A stretch of 29,194 nt of DNA from a virus. The translations under genes were made by a program, and so were the position numbers. Location of the stretch: positions 1 to 29,194 of IMG/VR virus record IMGVR_UViG_3300018405_000051, one strand, 5' to 3'. The notes under the pieces were generated by a model. The model worked only from the letters and a program-made list of their open reading frames with translations. It did no database searches and had not been told where the DNA came from. This document shows positions 1 to 8,125 of this stretch, in pieces (within the stretch, counting starts at the first letter, position 1; each line of letters begins with the position of its first letter).

Positions 1-249
1 ACTTTCATCAAGTAATATATTCTTGATTTGCCATTGGCTGTTTCGGTCAAGTTCCCGATAAACGTTTGTGAATTTTGATTCTTGGAATATCTTATTATCA
101 GTCCAAGGTCTTTCTTTTTTGTCAATAAACCTTCTCTTCCAAATCATTTGACGTTCATACATAGTCTCAAAGAATAATCTCAAATGAGGCTCATACACTT
201 CCAAGTTTTCATTCGGTAACTTGTTAAACCACGCTGCATATTCAAACAT
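1..249 (-). CDS. Thymine-hypermodification pyrophosphorylase-like protein (aGPT-PPlase), N-terminal part
   Basis: This gene runs off the left edge of the window; only its first 83 codons are seen. From about residue 24 it reads LRLFFETMYERQ, then RPWTD, then KFTNVYRELDR and an SQW step. This pattern (ER, PWTD, F-TNVYRELDR) is typical of the helical domain of the alpha-glutamyl/putrescinyl-thymine pyrophosphorylase and 5-hydroxymethyl-dU kinase group, which occurs in phages that replace thymine with hypermodified bases. In that pathway such proteins act on hydroxymethyluracil already in DNA, making or displacing a pyrophosphorylated intermediate. The start ATG lies 2 nt below the stop of the upstream gene, so the two are probably cotranscribed. 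The family call rests on motif memory, and the C-terminal half is not available. Confidence 0.72.
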   Translation of the reverse strand, partial: MFEYAAWFNKLPNENLEVYEPHLRLFFETMYERQMIWKRRFIDKKERPWTDNKIFQESKFTNVYRELDRNSQWQIKNILLDES

Positions 250-251
250 AT

Positions 252-593
252 TTATAAAGTTTTTGAATTTACTCTCATTACAAATTCTCTCCTTGCTTCA
301 ACATTTCCTTTAGACATTAGTTTCAGCAAAGGAACTTTTTTCATATTCCTGAAAGGTCTATGAAGTGAGTTTATTAACTTTGCTTCACGAACATCTAAAT
401 TACATTTTTGTCTATCTCCACTTGGATAGAATTTATTAAAAATATACGCAGACAATAAAGGACAATACCAATTGCCGTGAAATCCGTAAATTTCAAATTT
501 AGTTTTGCCCCAAACGCTGTCATCTCCGTCTCTGATAATGTCTCCTGCTTTGAAGTATTTCCAAACTTTAGGGTCAGTATTCTCGAATGTCAT
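252..593 (-). CDS. Hypothetical protein, 113 aa
   Basis: I do not recognise this basic, soluble protein of 113 residues. It has an aromatic-rich centre (FEIYGFHGNWYCPLLSAYIF) and a basic C-terminal third. There is no signal peptide or membrane segment. It ends 2 nt before the pyrophosphorylase-like gene, so it probably shares its transcript and may serve the same pathway; that link is inference from position only. The leader carries the AT-rich element CATAGTTATATAAG, also seen before the exonuclease gene at 1538-2512, about 20 nt above the ATG. A terminator for the preceding gene lies directly upstream, so this gene probably starts a new transcript. Confidence 0.7.
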   Translation of the reverse strand: MTFENTDPKVWKYFKAGDIIRDGDDSVWGKTKFEIYGFHGNWYCPLLSAYIFNKFYPSGDRQKCNLDVREAKLINSLHRPFRNMKKVPLLKLMSKGNVEARREFVMRVNSKTL

Positions 594-631
594 AATATAA
601 CTTTTTTCTTATATAACTATGTAAGAAAATG

Positions 632-665
632 AAAGGGAACTAAGTTTTACAACCTCGTTCCCTTT
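632..665 (-). terminator. Rho-independent terminator after the 220-aa gene
   Basis: A 9-bp perfect stem (AAAGGGAAC with GTTCCCTTT) closes a 16-nt loop, followed on the minus strand by a T-rich run. It sits just below the stop of the gene at 687-1349. Confidence 0.7.
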
Positions 666-686
666 ATTTAAAGTCACTTATTTACA

Positions 687-1349
687 CTAAAATCTTAATG
701 CTAAAACCTGACGTGGTGAAAGTTCAAATTGATTTTCGTCATTGAGAGTTTTTAAAATCTCACAAGCCTTAATATCAACCTTGATATTGCAAATAGCTCT
801 AACAATATCATTATACGCTCTACGACAGTTTGCTTGTTCTTGATTTTCAGGAACATTGCCTTTCTTATCTTCAGCATCCTCTGCAGAAAGAGAACTCATC
901 ATCTTTCCTCCGTCATTGCTTGGAACATAGGTTTCTTCCCAATCATAGATTTTGTAACCGCAGTCCATCTTGATACCGTCTGTCCACCATTTGTCTGGGT
1001 CTTTAGTCGGAGCTGTTCCGCAGTTCTTCAACTCCTTCTCAGCTTCCGCTTCCTTTACAGCCAAATCAGCCGTCATAGCAGGTAGTAAAACAGTGTCAAC
1101 TTGGTCTTTAATCTCCTTACCAGTCTTAGATACTTTGATGTCTCCCTGATAAGATAAAGCATCCATTACATCGGACTTCTCCATGCCTTCTTCTTCGGCT
1201 GCTTTTTCAAATGGATTTTCATCTACTTCTTTACTCTTTCGGATTGAATCGTCATCCGAACTAACTTGTTGAGCGTTGGAGAAACTCCCATAAATACGTC
1301 CAACTTGAGCGGCTCTCGCTCCTTTAATTGCTTTGCTAATTTCGTCCAT
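687..1349 (-). CDS. Hypothetical hydrophilic protein, 220 aa
   Basis: Unrecognised protein of 220 residues, strongly hydrophilic and acidic. Residues 1-60 are Ser/Asp/Glu-rich, and there is an Ala/Glu/Lys-rich likely helix around residues 88-108. Five Cys follow in the rest of the protein (NCG, DCGY, NCRRAY, ICN, ACE). No signal peptide or membrane segment is visible. It ends in TAG followed by a strong terminator, so it is the last gene of its transcript. A 58-aa membrane protein gene sits 3 nt upstream. The composition would suit a virion-associated or scaffold-like protein, but nothing in the sequence proves it. Confidence 0.7.
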   Translation of the reverse strand: MDEISKAIKGARAAQVGRIYGSFSNAQQVSSDDDSIRKSKEVDENPFEKAAEEEGMEKSDVMDALSYQGDIKVSKTGKEIKDQVDTVLLPAMTADLAVKEAEAEKELKNCGTAPTKDPDKWWTDGIKMDCGYKIYDWEETYVPSNDGGKMMSSLSAEDAEDKKGNVPENQEQANCRRAYNDIVRAICNIKVDIKACEILKTLNDENQFELSPRQVLALRF

Positions 1350-1352
1350 GGC

Positions 1353-1529
1353 TTATTCCTTTACATATTTGTTATACAATACATGAGCAATCCAGCCAAT
1401 GGTAATACCGACAGCTCCGAAAATTACATTTGAGATAGACACCCAAACAGGAGTGTAGTGCATATACACCAGTACTCCGATAACTACGGCTACAATAACC
1501 GCAATCCAAATAATAGTTTTCTTTTTCAT
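1353..1529 (-). CDS. Small two-span membrane protein, 58 aa
   Basis: A short reading frame starts with MKKKTIIWIAVIVAVVIGVL and ends with YNKYVKE. It has two hydrophobic segments (about residues 5-24 and 28-51) joined by a short turn, a Lys-rich N-terminus and a charged C-terminus. It fits exactly between its neighbours: 8 nt below the exonuclease gene and 3 nt above the 220-aa gene. The size and two spans resemble small phage holins, but many small phage membrane proteins look alike, so the function is open. Coding is supported by its placement in a tightly packed gene string and by its protein-like composition. Confidence 0.7.
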   Translation of the reverse strand: MKKKTIIWIAVIVAVVIGVLVYMHYTPVWVSISNVIFGAVGITIGWIAHVLYNKYVKE

Positions 1530-1537
1530 ATTTTCAC

Positions 1538-2512
1538 TTATTTAATTGTCATTCCGTAAAATTCTTCCAAAGTGTACTTTTTATTATAACTGTAGTTGTT
1601 CTTTTGATTATTAACGTCATCAAGCATATTTTCTAACAAACTCTTGCCGTTCTTGGTTTGATAATCTGTATTGTTGTAAACAGATAAATTTAACCAAGTC
1701 ATTTTAAGATTGAAAAGAATTTGACCCAACAAGTCCTCTTCTTTCATCTTAACAAAATCTGCGAACCTCGATGATATCCATTGAGCCATAGGAACTAAAT
1801 CAATATTTTTAGGCTCATCATAAGGAGTTATATGTTCTATGAATTTATCAAATGCCTTTGGTCCAAAACCAGTTTTCAATTTAGGTATATTATCTGAAGT
1901 ATCTCCCATGATAACCTTATACAACAAAACCTCAAACGGTTTTACCGATATCACTTGAATATCAGTTTCTAAGTATTCATTCCAATAAACTTCTTTTTCT
2001 GGAATGCAATACATCTTCAAATTTTTAGAATTGTTATTGAAAAGAGAAACATTTTTATTCATAATCTGCCTTATGTCTGAATCTCCAGTGATTATGACCA
2101 ATTCTTCATCTAAACAATAACCGAAATATAAAGCCCATACATACAGAAGGTCATCCCCCTCTGCTCCCATGACTCTACTAACAATTAAACCTTTCTTCCT
2201 AAGAAGAGCCTCAAACATATCTAAAACAGTCAGGAAATGCTTGTAAAATGGGTCTCTGACTTTAGTTAGAGCATATTTATAATCGTCATATAAACTATAA
2301 CGCCAAGAAGATGAATCAATGACAAACGCTACTCGTTTCACGTCCTTGAACTTTCTTATAGTAAAACACAAATCAATGATGCATTTACGAAGCAAAACTT
2401 GTTGCTTCTCTGGGTCGCTTAAAACCTCATTCATATCTTGACCTTTATAGTAGGTTGAAAATATAGAGAAGTTGCGATGAAATAAATAGTTACCGTCAAA
2501 CAATATATTCAT
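1538..2512 (-). CDS. 5'-3' exonuclease / flap endonuclease (T4 RNase H, FEN family)
   Basis: A 324-aa metal-dependent 5' nuclease of the FEN/T4 RNase H family, expected to remove RNA primers and 5' flaps during lagging-strand synthesis. The acidic metal ligands are in place: D6 (FDGNYL), D66 (FVIDSS), E118/D120/D121 (GAEGDDLLY), D144/D146 (TGDSDI) and D204/D207. The last two begin the helix-hairpin-helix stretch GDTSDNIPKLKTGFGPKAF (203-221) that grips the DNA backbone. Its length matches T4 RNase H (about 305 aa). It lies downstream of the DUF2786 gene behind a strong terminator. An AT-rich element (CATAGTTATTATAAG) lies about 20 nt above the ATG and may be its promoter. It probably works with the UvrD-like helicase nearby in phage replication or repair. 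Confidence 0.93.
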   Translation of the reverse strand: MNILFDGNYLFHRNFSIFSTYYKGQDMNEVLSDPEKQQVLLRKCIIDLCFTIRKFKDVKRVAFVIDSSSWRYSLYDDYKYALTKVRDPFYKHFLTVLDMFEALLRKKGLIVSRVMGAEGDDLLYVWALYFGYCLDEELVIITGDSDIRQIMNKNVSLFNNNSKNLKMYCIPEKEVYWNEYLETDIQVISVKPFEVLLYKVIMGDTSDNIPKLKTGFGPKAFDKFIEHITPYDEPKNIDLVPMAQWISSRFADFVKMKEEDLLGQILFNLKMTWLNLSVYNNTDYQTKNGKSLLENMLDDVNNQKNNYSYNKKYTLEEFYGMTIK

Positions 2513-2537
2513 AATTTTAACATTTTCTTATAATAAC

Positions 2538-2569
2538 TATGGGAGCCATTCCGAAGAACAACCCCCATA
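2538..2569 (-). terminator. Hairpin terminator with UUCG tetraloop
   Basis: A 14-bp stem, including a few G-U pairs, is capped by a TTCG tetraloop (TATGGG ... CCCATA at its base). It lies between the DUF2786 gene and the exonuclease gene. The downstream run is AT-rich rather than a pure U tract. Confidence 0.65.
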
Positions 2570-2592
2570 ATCTCAATCAAAGTCACATATGG

Positions 2593-3372
2593 TCATTTAA
2601 GCAATTTCACTCCATCGGCTTGACTCTTAGCTCCTGCACTTACTTGTTTGTGAAGCTCAGTGTTCTTGCCATCTTTATATCCGTAGGCTCTGGCTGAATC
2701 AAAATTCTCTCTTCTTGCTTTACCCTTACCAACTTTATATTTGTTCTCAATGTACTCGGTAACGGCTGTATCATTACGAACTACTAAAGCGGTAACTTTT
2801 GCTCCAAACTCAGCATCTTTAGCTTTTTCACGGTCACTCTCCTCTTTTAACTTAGCGTCCAGCCCAGCAGCGCAGCCCATTAGATAACTTCTTTGATACT
2901 TATCCATACTGATAGGCTTCATAGCATATTCAACTGTCTTTTGATATTCTTTGAATCGGTTTTTGGAGAACGCTACGAAACGTTCAGCAAGCATAGAGCG
3001 TAACCACTTAACTGTTTCAATATTTTCTTTCTTACCGAAAATCATCAATCTCTTGTAAGTTCCTCCTAATTGAAAACATTTGCAAAAATTCCACTTGCAA
3101 AGAACGTATAACAAACGGAACTCCCATTCACCTCCGATACTCTTATAAGTGAACCCATCCACTTTCTCCTCAAAAACGGTATCTTTTGCTTTTTCTTCAT
3201 CCGTTCCAATCTCGTCCATCGACAAATTGTACTGGGTGAGAAGTCTCTGAATAGCAGCAGCCGCAGCGTTTGCTTCTCCTTCAGAGTTGATTTTCTTTGC
3301 GCCTTCATAAAGGTTTTGTAACTTTCTTAGCTTTTTTAATACGCTGTCTAAATTTTGATTTGTTGCTTCCAT
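2593..3372 (-). CDS. DUF2786 domain protein
   Basis: A 259-aa protein whose residues 10-52 match the DUF2786 pattern: KLRKLQNLYEGA, then EANAAAAAIQRLLTQYNLS and MDEI. The remainder (about 60-200) has the WEFRLLYVLCKWNF and GKKENIETVKWL steps that usually follow DUF2786 in phage and bacterial proteins. The C-terminal 60 residues are Lys/Ala-rich. The family is common in phages but has no settled function; nucleic-acid binding is often guessed. It has its own Bacteroidetes-type promoter at 3412-3443 and its own terminator at 2538-2569, so it looks like a single-gene transcript. TGA is the stop. Confidence 0.82.
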   Translation of the reverse strand: MEATNQNLDSVLKKLRKLQNLYEGAKKINSEGEANAAAAAIQRLLTQYNLSMDEIGTDEEKAKDTVFEEKVDGFTYKSIGGEWEFRLLYVLCKWNFCKCFQLGGTYKRLMIFGKKENIETVKWLRSMLAERFVAFSKNRFKEYQKTVEYAMKPISMDKYQRSYLMGCAAGLDAKLKEESDREKAKDAEFGAKVTALVVRNDTAVTEYIENKYKVGKGKARRENFDSARAYGYKDGKNTELHKQVSAGAKSQADGVKLLK

Positions 3373-3411
3373 ATTACAATTTCATTTACAATGTTATTTA
3401 CTATTATGATA

Positions 3412-3443
3412 CAAAGGTATAAACTATTTTCCAAACGGCAAAA
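3412..3443 (-). promoter_or_regulatory. Bacteroidetes-type promoter (TTTTG-N19-TACCTTTG)
   Basis: On the minus strand TTTTG (3443-3439) is followed by exactly 19 nt and TACCTTTG (3419-3412), matching the Bacteroidetes -33 TTTG / -7 TAnnTTTG consensus. It is nearly identical to the copy at 17972-18003, including the spacer. The DUF2786 start codon lies about 40 nt downstream. Confidence 0.85.
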
Positions 3444-3484
3444 TATTTCACAAACTTTTTTATGTTTTTACCAAAATTTAACTT

Positions 3485-4966
3485 TTATGCTGAAAAATCC
3501 TTTATAAAACCAAGAAAATGCTTTGCTCTTGTAAATGCGACATAGACAAGGTTGCGTTCTTGTTCTGCCATCCAAGGAACGGTCATACAATATTTCAAAT
3601 AGAGCTTATCTTCACATATGATGAAAACTCTGTCGCTCTCCAACCCCTTCGATTTATGAATTGTACTCAAGCAAATACCGTTCTTATTATCATCTGAAAA
3701 AATCATTTCTATTCGGTCAATAACTTCTTGTGAAGTCGTTAAACCTTCTGATAAAACTTCTATTGCTTTCAACTTATCTTCGTAGTTCTTATACATTTCA
3801 TGTTCCTTCGCTTCAGCTTCGGTGCATCCCTGCTTTGCTACCACCTTTCCGATTATCCGTGATAATTCCCTTTCAAGTCTCTCCATAACGCCCTTAATCT
3901 GCTTGCGATTGGTTTTCTTTATCATGTTAATAAGATTGGTTCCAATATCCCTTCCTTTCACATATGCTTTCACTCCTCTCCCGATATATTGCATACATAA
4001 TTTAACCAACGGAGCTGAAACTCTACAAAGTATCATATCACCATCCTTAACATCCGCCATAACGCTCTCCCTACTTACTACACCTGATGGCGCACCTTCT
4101 CTTGCTTCTATCTGAGGCACTATTTCCTTGGCCATACCGATTATGTCTCCATCGCAACGGTAACATACGGACAAAGGAAGTTTCACGGTGTGCGGAAGTC
4201 TCTTCAAAAGATTGAAACTTTCAACGTCTGCTCCTGCAAAACCATAGATTGCCTGTCTTGGGTCTCCTACGGCTACAAATCTTCCATTCGGTTTCAAGCA
4301 TTTCAGGAATAAGTTTCTTTGGGCAGCATTAAGGTCTTGACACTCGTCTATGAATACCCAATCATATTGAAACATCTTTATCTGTTTGACGTTCGGGAAG
4401 TATATCATGTCTGTAAAGTCTATGACTTGTGTTTCCCTTTCTCCCCAATTGATACCCTTAATAGCAATATCAACCTCGTTATCTTCTAAATCAATATTAT
4501 GTTTCCAAGCAAGTTCTTCCAACTCCTTCTCGGACTTAACCAAGTTCACTCTACCAAGGTCAATGAGCTTCAAGATATTTTGCTTCCAAGTATTCATCTG
4601 CTCAGGCAATAGTTCTGACTTCGTAGTTAATAAAGAATATTTGACTCCATTATTTACCCAAGCCGTATATTTATCAACCTGAAGCTGAGAGTTCAAAGCT
4701 CGCATAGTTGATGATGCCCCCAAACTATGTAACGTTTTAATATCTACATTGTTGAGATTACCTACTTTGATTTTCAGTTCTTCTACAATTGCTTTGTTAA
4801 AAGCTAAAAATAAAACCTTTTTATTGTTAGGAATAAGTTTCAACGCATTTACAATAGTTGTAGATTTTCCTGAACCTGCTACTGCGTCTATAACCGCATT
4901 GCCTTTACCCTTTTCAATATAGATGTAAACGGCTCTTTGATATTTACTTGGAATGAATGCTCCCAT
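3485..4966 (-). CDS. UvrD/Rep-type superfamily 1 DNA helicase
   Basis: A 493-aa ATP-dependent 3'-5' type helicase with the SF1 motifs in order: Q motif (PSKYQ, 6-10), Walker A AGSGKST (30-36), motif Ia (LFLAFNKAIVEEL), Walker B VFIDECQD, motif III GDPRQAIYGFAGAD, motif IV LSVCYRC, motif V LSTIHKSKGLESDRVF and motif VI LVYVAFTRAK. Its length is shorter than UvrD (about 720 aa), as in compact phage helicases. It is likely to act in phage replication, recombination or repair. It has its own promoter (4993-5024), with a terminator for the previous gene immediately upstream, and its stop is followed by the next promoter. It therefore appears to be an independent transcription unit. Confidence 0.93.
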   Translation of the reverse strand: MGAFIPSKYQRAVYIYIEKGKGNAVIDAVAGSGKSTTIVNALKLIPNNKKVLFLAFNKAIVEELKIKVGNLNNVDIKTLHSLGASSTMRALNSQLQVDKYTAWVNNGVKYSLLTTKSELLPEQMNTWKQNILKLIDLGRVNLVKSEKELEELAWKHNIDLEDNEVDIAIKGINWGERETQVIDFTDMIYFPNVKQIKMFQYDWVFIDECQDLNAAQRNLFLKCLKPNGRFVAVGDPRQAIYGFAGADVESFNLLKRLPHTVKLPLSVCYRCDGDIIGMAKEIVPQIEAREGAPSGVVSRESVMADVKDGDMILCRVSAPLVKLCMQYIGRGVKAYVKGRDIGTNLINMIKKTNRKQIKGVMERLERELSRIIGKVVAKQGCTEAEAKEHEMYKNYEDKLKAIEVLSEGLTTSQEVIDRIEMIFSDDNKNGICLSTIHKSKGLESDRVFIICEDKLYLKYCMTVPWMAEQERNLVYVAFTRAKHFLGFIKDFSA

Positions 4967-4992
4967 GACTTTGTTATATTGATTATCTGGTA

Positions 4993-5024
4993 CGAAGTTA
5001 CGAACTTATTTTGTAACCGCAAAA
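4993..5024 (-). promoter_or_regulatory. Bacteroidetes-type promoter for the helicase gene
   Basis: TTTTG (5024-5020), 19 nt, then TAACTTCG (5000-4993) on the minus strand. The helicase ATG is about 27 nt further down. The spacer begins CGGTTACAAAATAAGTT, a variant of the CCGTTT...AGTTTA spacer of the other copies. Confidence 0.75.
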
Positions 5025-5061
5025 CTTTTTATAAGAAACTTTGCTAAATTTAACTTTTGTT

Positions 5062-5096
5062 AAAAAAGAAAGGAGCGGCTTTCACAAGTAGCTCCT
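5062..5096 (-). terminator. Rho-independent terminator after the 98-aa gene
   Basis: Stem AGGAGC / GCTCCT (5096-5091 with 5076-5071) with a 14-nt loop, followed by TTCTTTTTT. It insulates the helicase promoter from the RNR transcript. Confidence 0.8.
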
Positions 5097-5127
5097 CCCA
5101 AATCATACTTAAAATGAGACAATTAAA

Positions 5128-5424
5128 TTACACATTCAATATCAAGTTATCCTCTTCCATCAGTTTGACAAGTTTTTCCTCAGTAGGAATACAACCGCAA
5201 ACAAATATGATTTTATGACCTTTAGCTTTAGCAGCTTTATGCCAAGCATTCGATAAAGCCTTGAACCTTTTATCATTCATATATAAATCAAAATCTGAAA
5301 CGGAAATTTCCCACCATACGTGAGTCATAGGAGCGTTGCCTGTTTTATAAGAATAAGCAACAACCCCTTCTTTCATGCTCTCAACCTTCTTGAGAATACT
5401 TAATATAAAACTTTCAATCTTCAT
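5128..5424 (-). CDS. Hypothetical protein, 98 aa
   Basis: I do not recognise this 98-aa soluble protein. It looks like a small alpha/beta fold: an N-terminal amphipathic helix (residues 1-18), a strand with Trp-Trp (HVWWEISVSD), a Lys/Ala-rich helix (FKALSNAWHKAAKAKGH) and a buried strand (KIIFVCGCIP). It starts 2 nt below the stop of the class II RNR gene and is the last gene before a strong terminator, so it is cotranscribed with the reductase. A role linked to nucleotide metabolism is possible from position alone. Confidence 0.72.
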   Translation of the reverse strand: MKIESFILSILKKVESMKEGVVAYSYKTGNAPMTHVWWEISVSDFDLYMNDKRFKALSNAWHKAAKAKGHKIIFVCGCIPTEEKLVKLMEEDNLILNV

Positions 5425-5426
5425 AT

Positions 5427-7352
5427 TTATTTTAATTCACAGGCTCCTCCAGAACATCCTACGGCTACCATGTCGCCTGAATAGAAGTTACCACGGTTGC
5501 TCATTATCTCGTTAAAATCTACTTCGTGGGTATCAAGATACTCTTTAATAGCATTGTACTCGCTTTCAACTTCTGAGGAAGATAAACGCTGGAAAGGAGC
5601 GTTATCATAAATTTGGTCGCCCATTTTAGGCAACAGACTTACACCAGTGAATAGATAATCGTTGGTAAATAATACGGCTGCTACTTCATCCCATTCATCG
5701 TCTTTCACCTCTACGGTAGCGGATATATTGTTAGCAACAGCTTTGGTATTTACGCTCCCTTTGTTTATCCAATAATGTTTTACCATTCCGATAAACTTGA
5801 GATGCTCAACGGCTGATACCTCGTCTTTGAATATCATATTCGGGTCATCAGATTCAATTGGGAAACTTATTACAGCTTCATCACCTCTCAAAATCTTTAC
5901 CAACGGAGTATCTTTCAAAGCAATGAACTCTGGCCCATAAGTCTTGATGCGTACTCTACGAAGGTATTTGTTAGCATGAGCTGGATGAATACCGCTACAA
6001 TACAAACCAAGAATAGAAGAAGCGTTGCCGCTCGGTTTAATTGTCGTACAAGTACGGCTCTTATTTATTCCAAAAATAGATGCCCATTCAGCATTTGTTT
6101 CTGAAACTACCTTCGCACCTTCTCTTAATACCTCACCCCTAAGAATAGGATTGGCATACATGCCTGTGATGCTCACTCCTACAGCTCTATCACGCTCGGC
6201 TATTTCACGTGAAGCAGAAGATAGATATTTGAAATCAGTATAAAGAGCCTGAACAGTAGCAACAAAAGATGCAATTCGACATGCTTCCAAAAACTCTTCT
6301 TTTGTTTTGACCCTTTCAGCATTTATTTCCACGAGATTGCAAAAGGCAAATCCAGTCTTTCCGTTAATTGAAGGCTCCATTACAATTTCTCCGCAAGGAT
6401 TAACTGTATATTTATAATCTTTAACATTTACAAATCCAGGCTCCCCGAACTGGCGTATGACTTGAAGTTTTTCTTTCAATTCATTGTAAGGAATAGGGTC
6501 AGATAAAGTTGAAAGAATGCTATTGTTCGCCATTGCTCTTTGAGGATTTTCAGCCCACCAATTTCCTGTTTTAGCTCTCAACATCAACTCATCGTCTTTG
6601 TCGAACAAAGCAATCATAGCAGAACGTCTCACCCCTCCACTCACAACGCTGTCGGCTATATAACAAATAATGTCATGAACTTCGATACTCGTGAGCTTTC
6701 TGCCTTGAGCGACTTTCATGACTTCTTTGATATGATTATGAGCTTTTATCAACGGCTCTGGACCAGGTGCTATAAATTTACCGTCAATCAAAGCTCCTTC
6801 TGGACGTATATGATTGAATGATATTTTAGGAATCACGCCATTGAACAAAGAAGACATTAATATGCGAATTGATTCAGCCCATCCTTCGATACTATCTTCA
6901 ATTTCATATTCAATCTCTCCAAAATTGTTCAAATTCTTAACAACTGGAAGTTTATTTATATACTCTTTGTGAAGTGAATAACCTACTCCACATCCACAAA
7001 GAAGTAAATACATAATTTCACTAAATACTTCTGGACGGTCAACGTATGTACTACAGCAATTATACAACTTTGCCTCATGCTTTAAAATACCACTTGTTTC
7101 CTTCGGAGAAGCAAACTGCCTTCCTCTTTGTGAAGAAAGTATCTTTTTATCACACTCTAATTTCTTAGCATTCTCAATCATGAGTGCTACTTCTTCATTT
7201 AGCAAATTAAGTTTTTCTAACTTGACTTTATGCATATCATATATGCGGTCAATAGTTTCATTCCAACGCTCCAAGTTTCCGTCCTTTTTGCGCTGAGAAT
7301 ACTTTGAAAGAAAAACATAATCTGCTAACAAATCAATACCGTTACTTTTCAT
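5427..7352 (-). CDS. nrdJ: Adenosylcobalamin-dependent (class II) ribonucleoside-triphosphate reductase
   Basis: A 641-aa monomeric class II ribonucleotide reductase, making dNTPs from NTPs with a B12-derived radical and so independent of oxygen, which suits a gut host. Landmarks: LYNCCSTYVDRPEVF with the first redox Cys (99/100), LLLCGCGVGYS (117-126), GGVRRSAMIALFD (239-251), NPCGE with the thiyl Cys (C320), FCNLVEIN with the partner Cys (C338), TTIKPSGNASSILG (436-449) and the C-terminal shuttle pair C633-x4-C638 (GCSGGACELK). It is about 100 residues shorter than the Lactobacillus enzyme (739 aa). Its ATG is 11 nt from the stop of the ferritin-like gene, and the 98-aa gene follows 2 nt later. 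No catalytic residue looks lost. Confidence 0.93.
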   Translation of the reverse strand: MKSNGIDLLADYVFLSKYSQRKKDGNLERWNETIDRIYDMHKVKLEKLNLLNEEVALMIENAKKLECDKKILSSQRGRQFASPKETSGILKHEAKLYNCCSTYVDRPEVFSEIMYLLLCGCGVGYSLHKEYINKLPVVKNLNNFGEIEYEIEDSIEGWAESIRILMSSLFNGVIPKISFNHIRPEGALIDGKFIAPGPEPLIKAHNHIKEVMKVAQGRKLTSIEVHDIICYIADSVVSGGVRRSAMIALFDKDDELMLRAKTGNWWAENPQRAMANNSILSTLSDPIPYNELKEKLQVIRQFGEPGFVNVKDYKYTVNPCGEIVMEPSINGKTGFAFCNLVEINAERVKTKEEFLEACRIASFVATVQALYTDFKYLSSASREIAERDRAVGVSITGMYANPILRGEVLREGAKVVSETNAEWASIFGINKSRTCTTIKPSGNASSILGLYCSGIHPAHANKYLRRVRIKTYGPEFIALKDTPLVKILRGDEAVISFPIESDDPNMIFKDEVSAVEHLKFIGMVKHYWINKGSVNTKAVANNISATVEVKDDEWDEVAAVLFTNDYLFTGVSLLPKMGDQIYDNAPFQRLSSSEVESEYNAIKEYLDTHEVDFNEIMSNRGNFYSGDMVAVGCSGGACELK

Positions 7353-7363
7353 TGTTACGCAAA

Positions 7364-7921
7364 TTATTTTAATCGTTCTTTTAATAAATTGAGATGAACC
7401 ACTTCATCCGCTACTAATTTAGCAAGCAGTTGAAGAGCTATTTTAATGGTGGGAGTTTCTTCTAACTTCAAAAGTTTATCTTGTAACTTTTCATAAAAGT
7501 CAATTGTCTTTTCTTCTGCTCCGATAGCTATTTTGATTGCATCATCCTCATCCTTTCCTACGGTTACGCCTGAATTATTGAAACGCTGGTCAATCCTTCC
7601 TCCGATTTTACTGATAAAGTCAGATATTTTAGCATAATGTTTCATTTCAGTTAAACCTATACCAAGCATGAGTTCTCCAATATTTTCAAATGTAGCTTCC
7701 TGAGTAGTGTACATATGAATAGCAGTAAGCTCGGAGAAGTCATTGGTACCATTGAAAATGGGATAAAACCATTCAGCCATAACTCCATCATCAGACTTTG
7801 CTTTATCAAAACTTGGATATTCATATCCTGGATTGGAATAACGCATAGCATTCACAAGACCATCAGTAAGGTCGTCAAGCTGATTTTTACTCAACGGCTT
7901 TTTGATTGCAAAATTTTTCAT
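7364..7921 (-). CDS. Ferritin-like / rubrerythrin-type di-iron protein
   Basis: A 185-aa four-helix-bundle protein with the ligand pattern of the ferritin-like superfamily: E64, E92-x2-H95 (TEMKHY), E136/E137 (GAEEKT) and E173-x2-H176 (ADEVVH). The second and fourth helices thus carry ExxH pairs, as in rubrerythrins and bacterioferritin-like proteins. I chose the ATG at 7921 (MKNFAIKK); an ATG ten codons earlier (MIINKRF) would push further into the upstream gene. Even so it overlaps that gene's end by 35 nt. The family stores iron or removes peroxide and oxygen; which applies here is unknown. It sits between dUTPase and a class II RNR, although that RNR needs no iron. Confidence 0.75.
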   Translation of the reverse strand: MKNFAIKKPLSKNQLDDLTDGLVNAMRYSNPGYEYPSFDKAKSDDGVMAEWFYPIFNGTNDFSELTAIHMYTTQEATFENIGELMLGIGLTEMKHYAKISDFISKIGGRIDQRFNNSGVTVGKDEDDAIKIAIGAEEKTIDFYEKLQDKLLKLEETPTIKIALQLLAKLVADEVVHLNLLKERLK

Positions 7922-8123
7922 AATTATCCAAAACCTTTTGTTTATAATCATCGTTAGGAATACCCTTGCCGATTATACTACTTTCTACGATTTCAAAAAC
8001 TCCGTTTTCTACTCTACGCATAACAGTAGCGACGGAGAAGTCGCTGGAATGATTAGCGAAATCAACGCCTACAACCAAACCTCCTCCGTTGCTTATCATA
8101 TGGAATGAACCGTTCACGTACAT
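7887..8123 (-). CDS. Small RNase H-fold-like hypothetical protein, 78 aa
   Basis: A 78-aa protein beginning MYVNGSFHM, with a core VVGVDFANHSSDFSVATVM (17-35). A hydrophobic strand with an Asp, a turn and a second strand is how RNase H-like nuclease domains begin, and the terminase in this window has a similar stretch (GCDFAISANVGSDYTVFTTW). The protein is too short to be a complete nuclease of that fold, so it may be a fragment or only a local resemblance. It starts 2 nt below the dUTPase stop and overlaps the ferritin-like gene by 35 nt, so it is cotranscribed with both. Confidence 0.6.
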   Translation of the reverse strand: MYVNGSFHMISNGGGLVVGVDFANHSSDFSVATVMRRVENGVFEIVESSIIGKGIPNDDYKQKVLDNYEKFCNQKAVE

Positions 8124-8125
8124 CC

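Noticed and set aside
834-1085. Plus-strand reading frames such as 834-1085, 8105-8497, 13304-13819 and 22715-23173
   Set aside because: They lie opposite well-supported minus-strand genes, have unlikely composition and no promoter or ribosome site, and mirror the coding frame.
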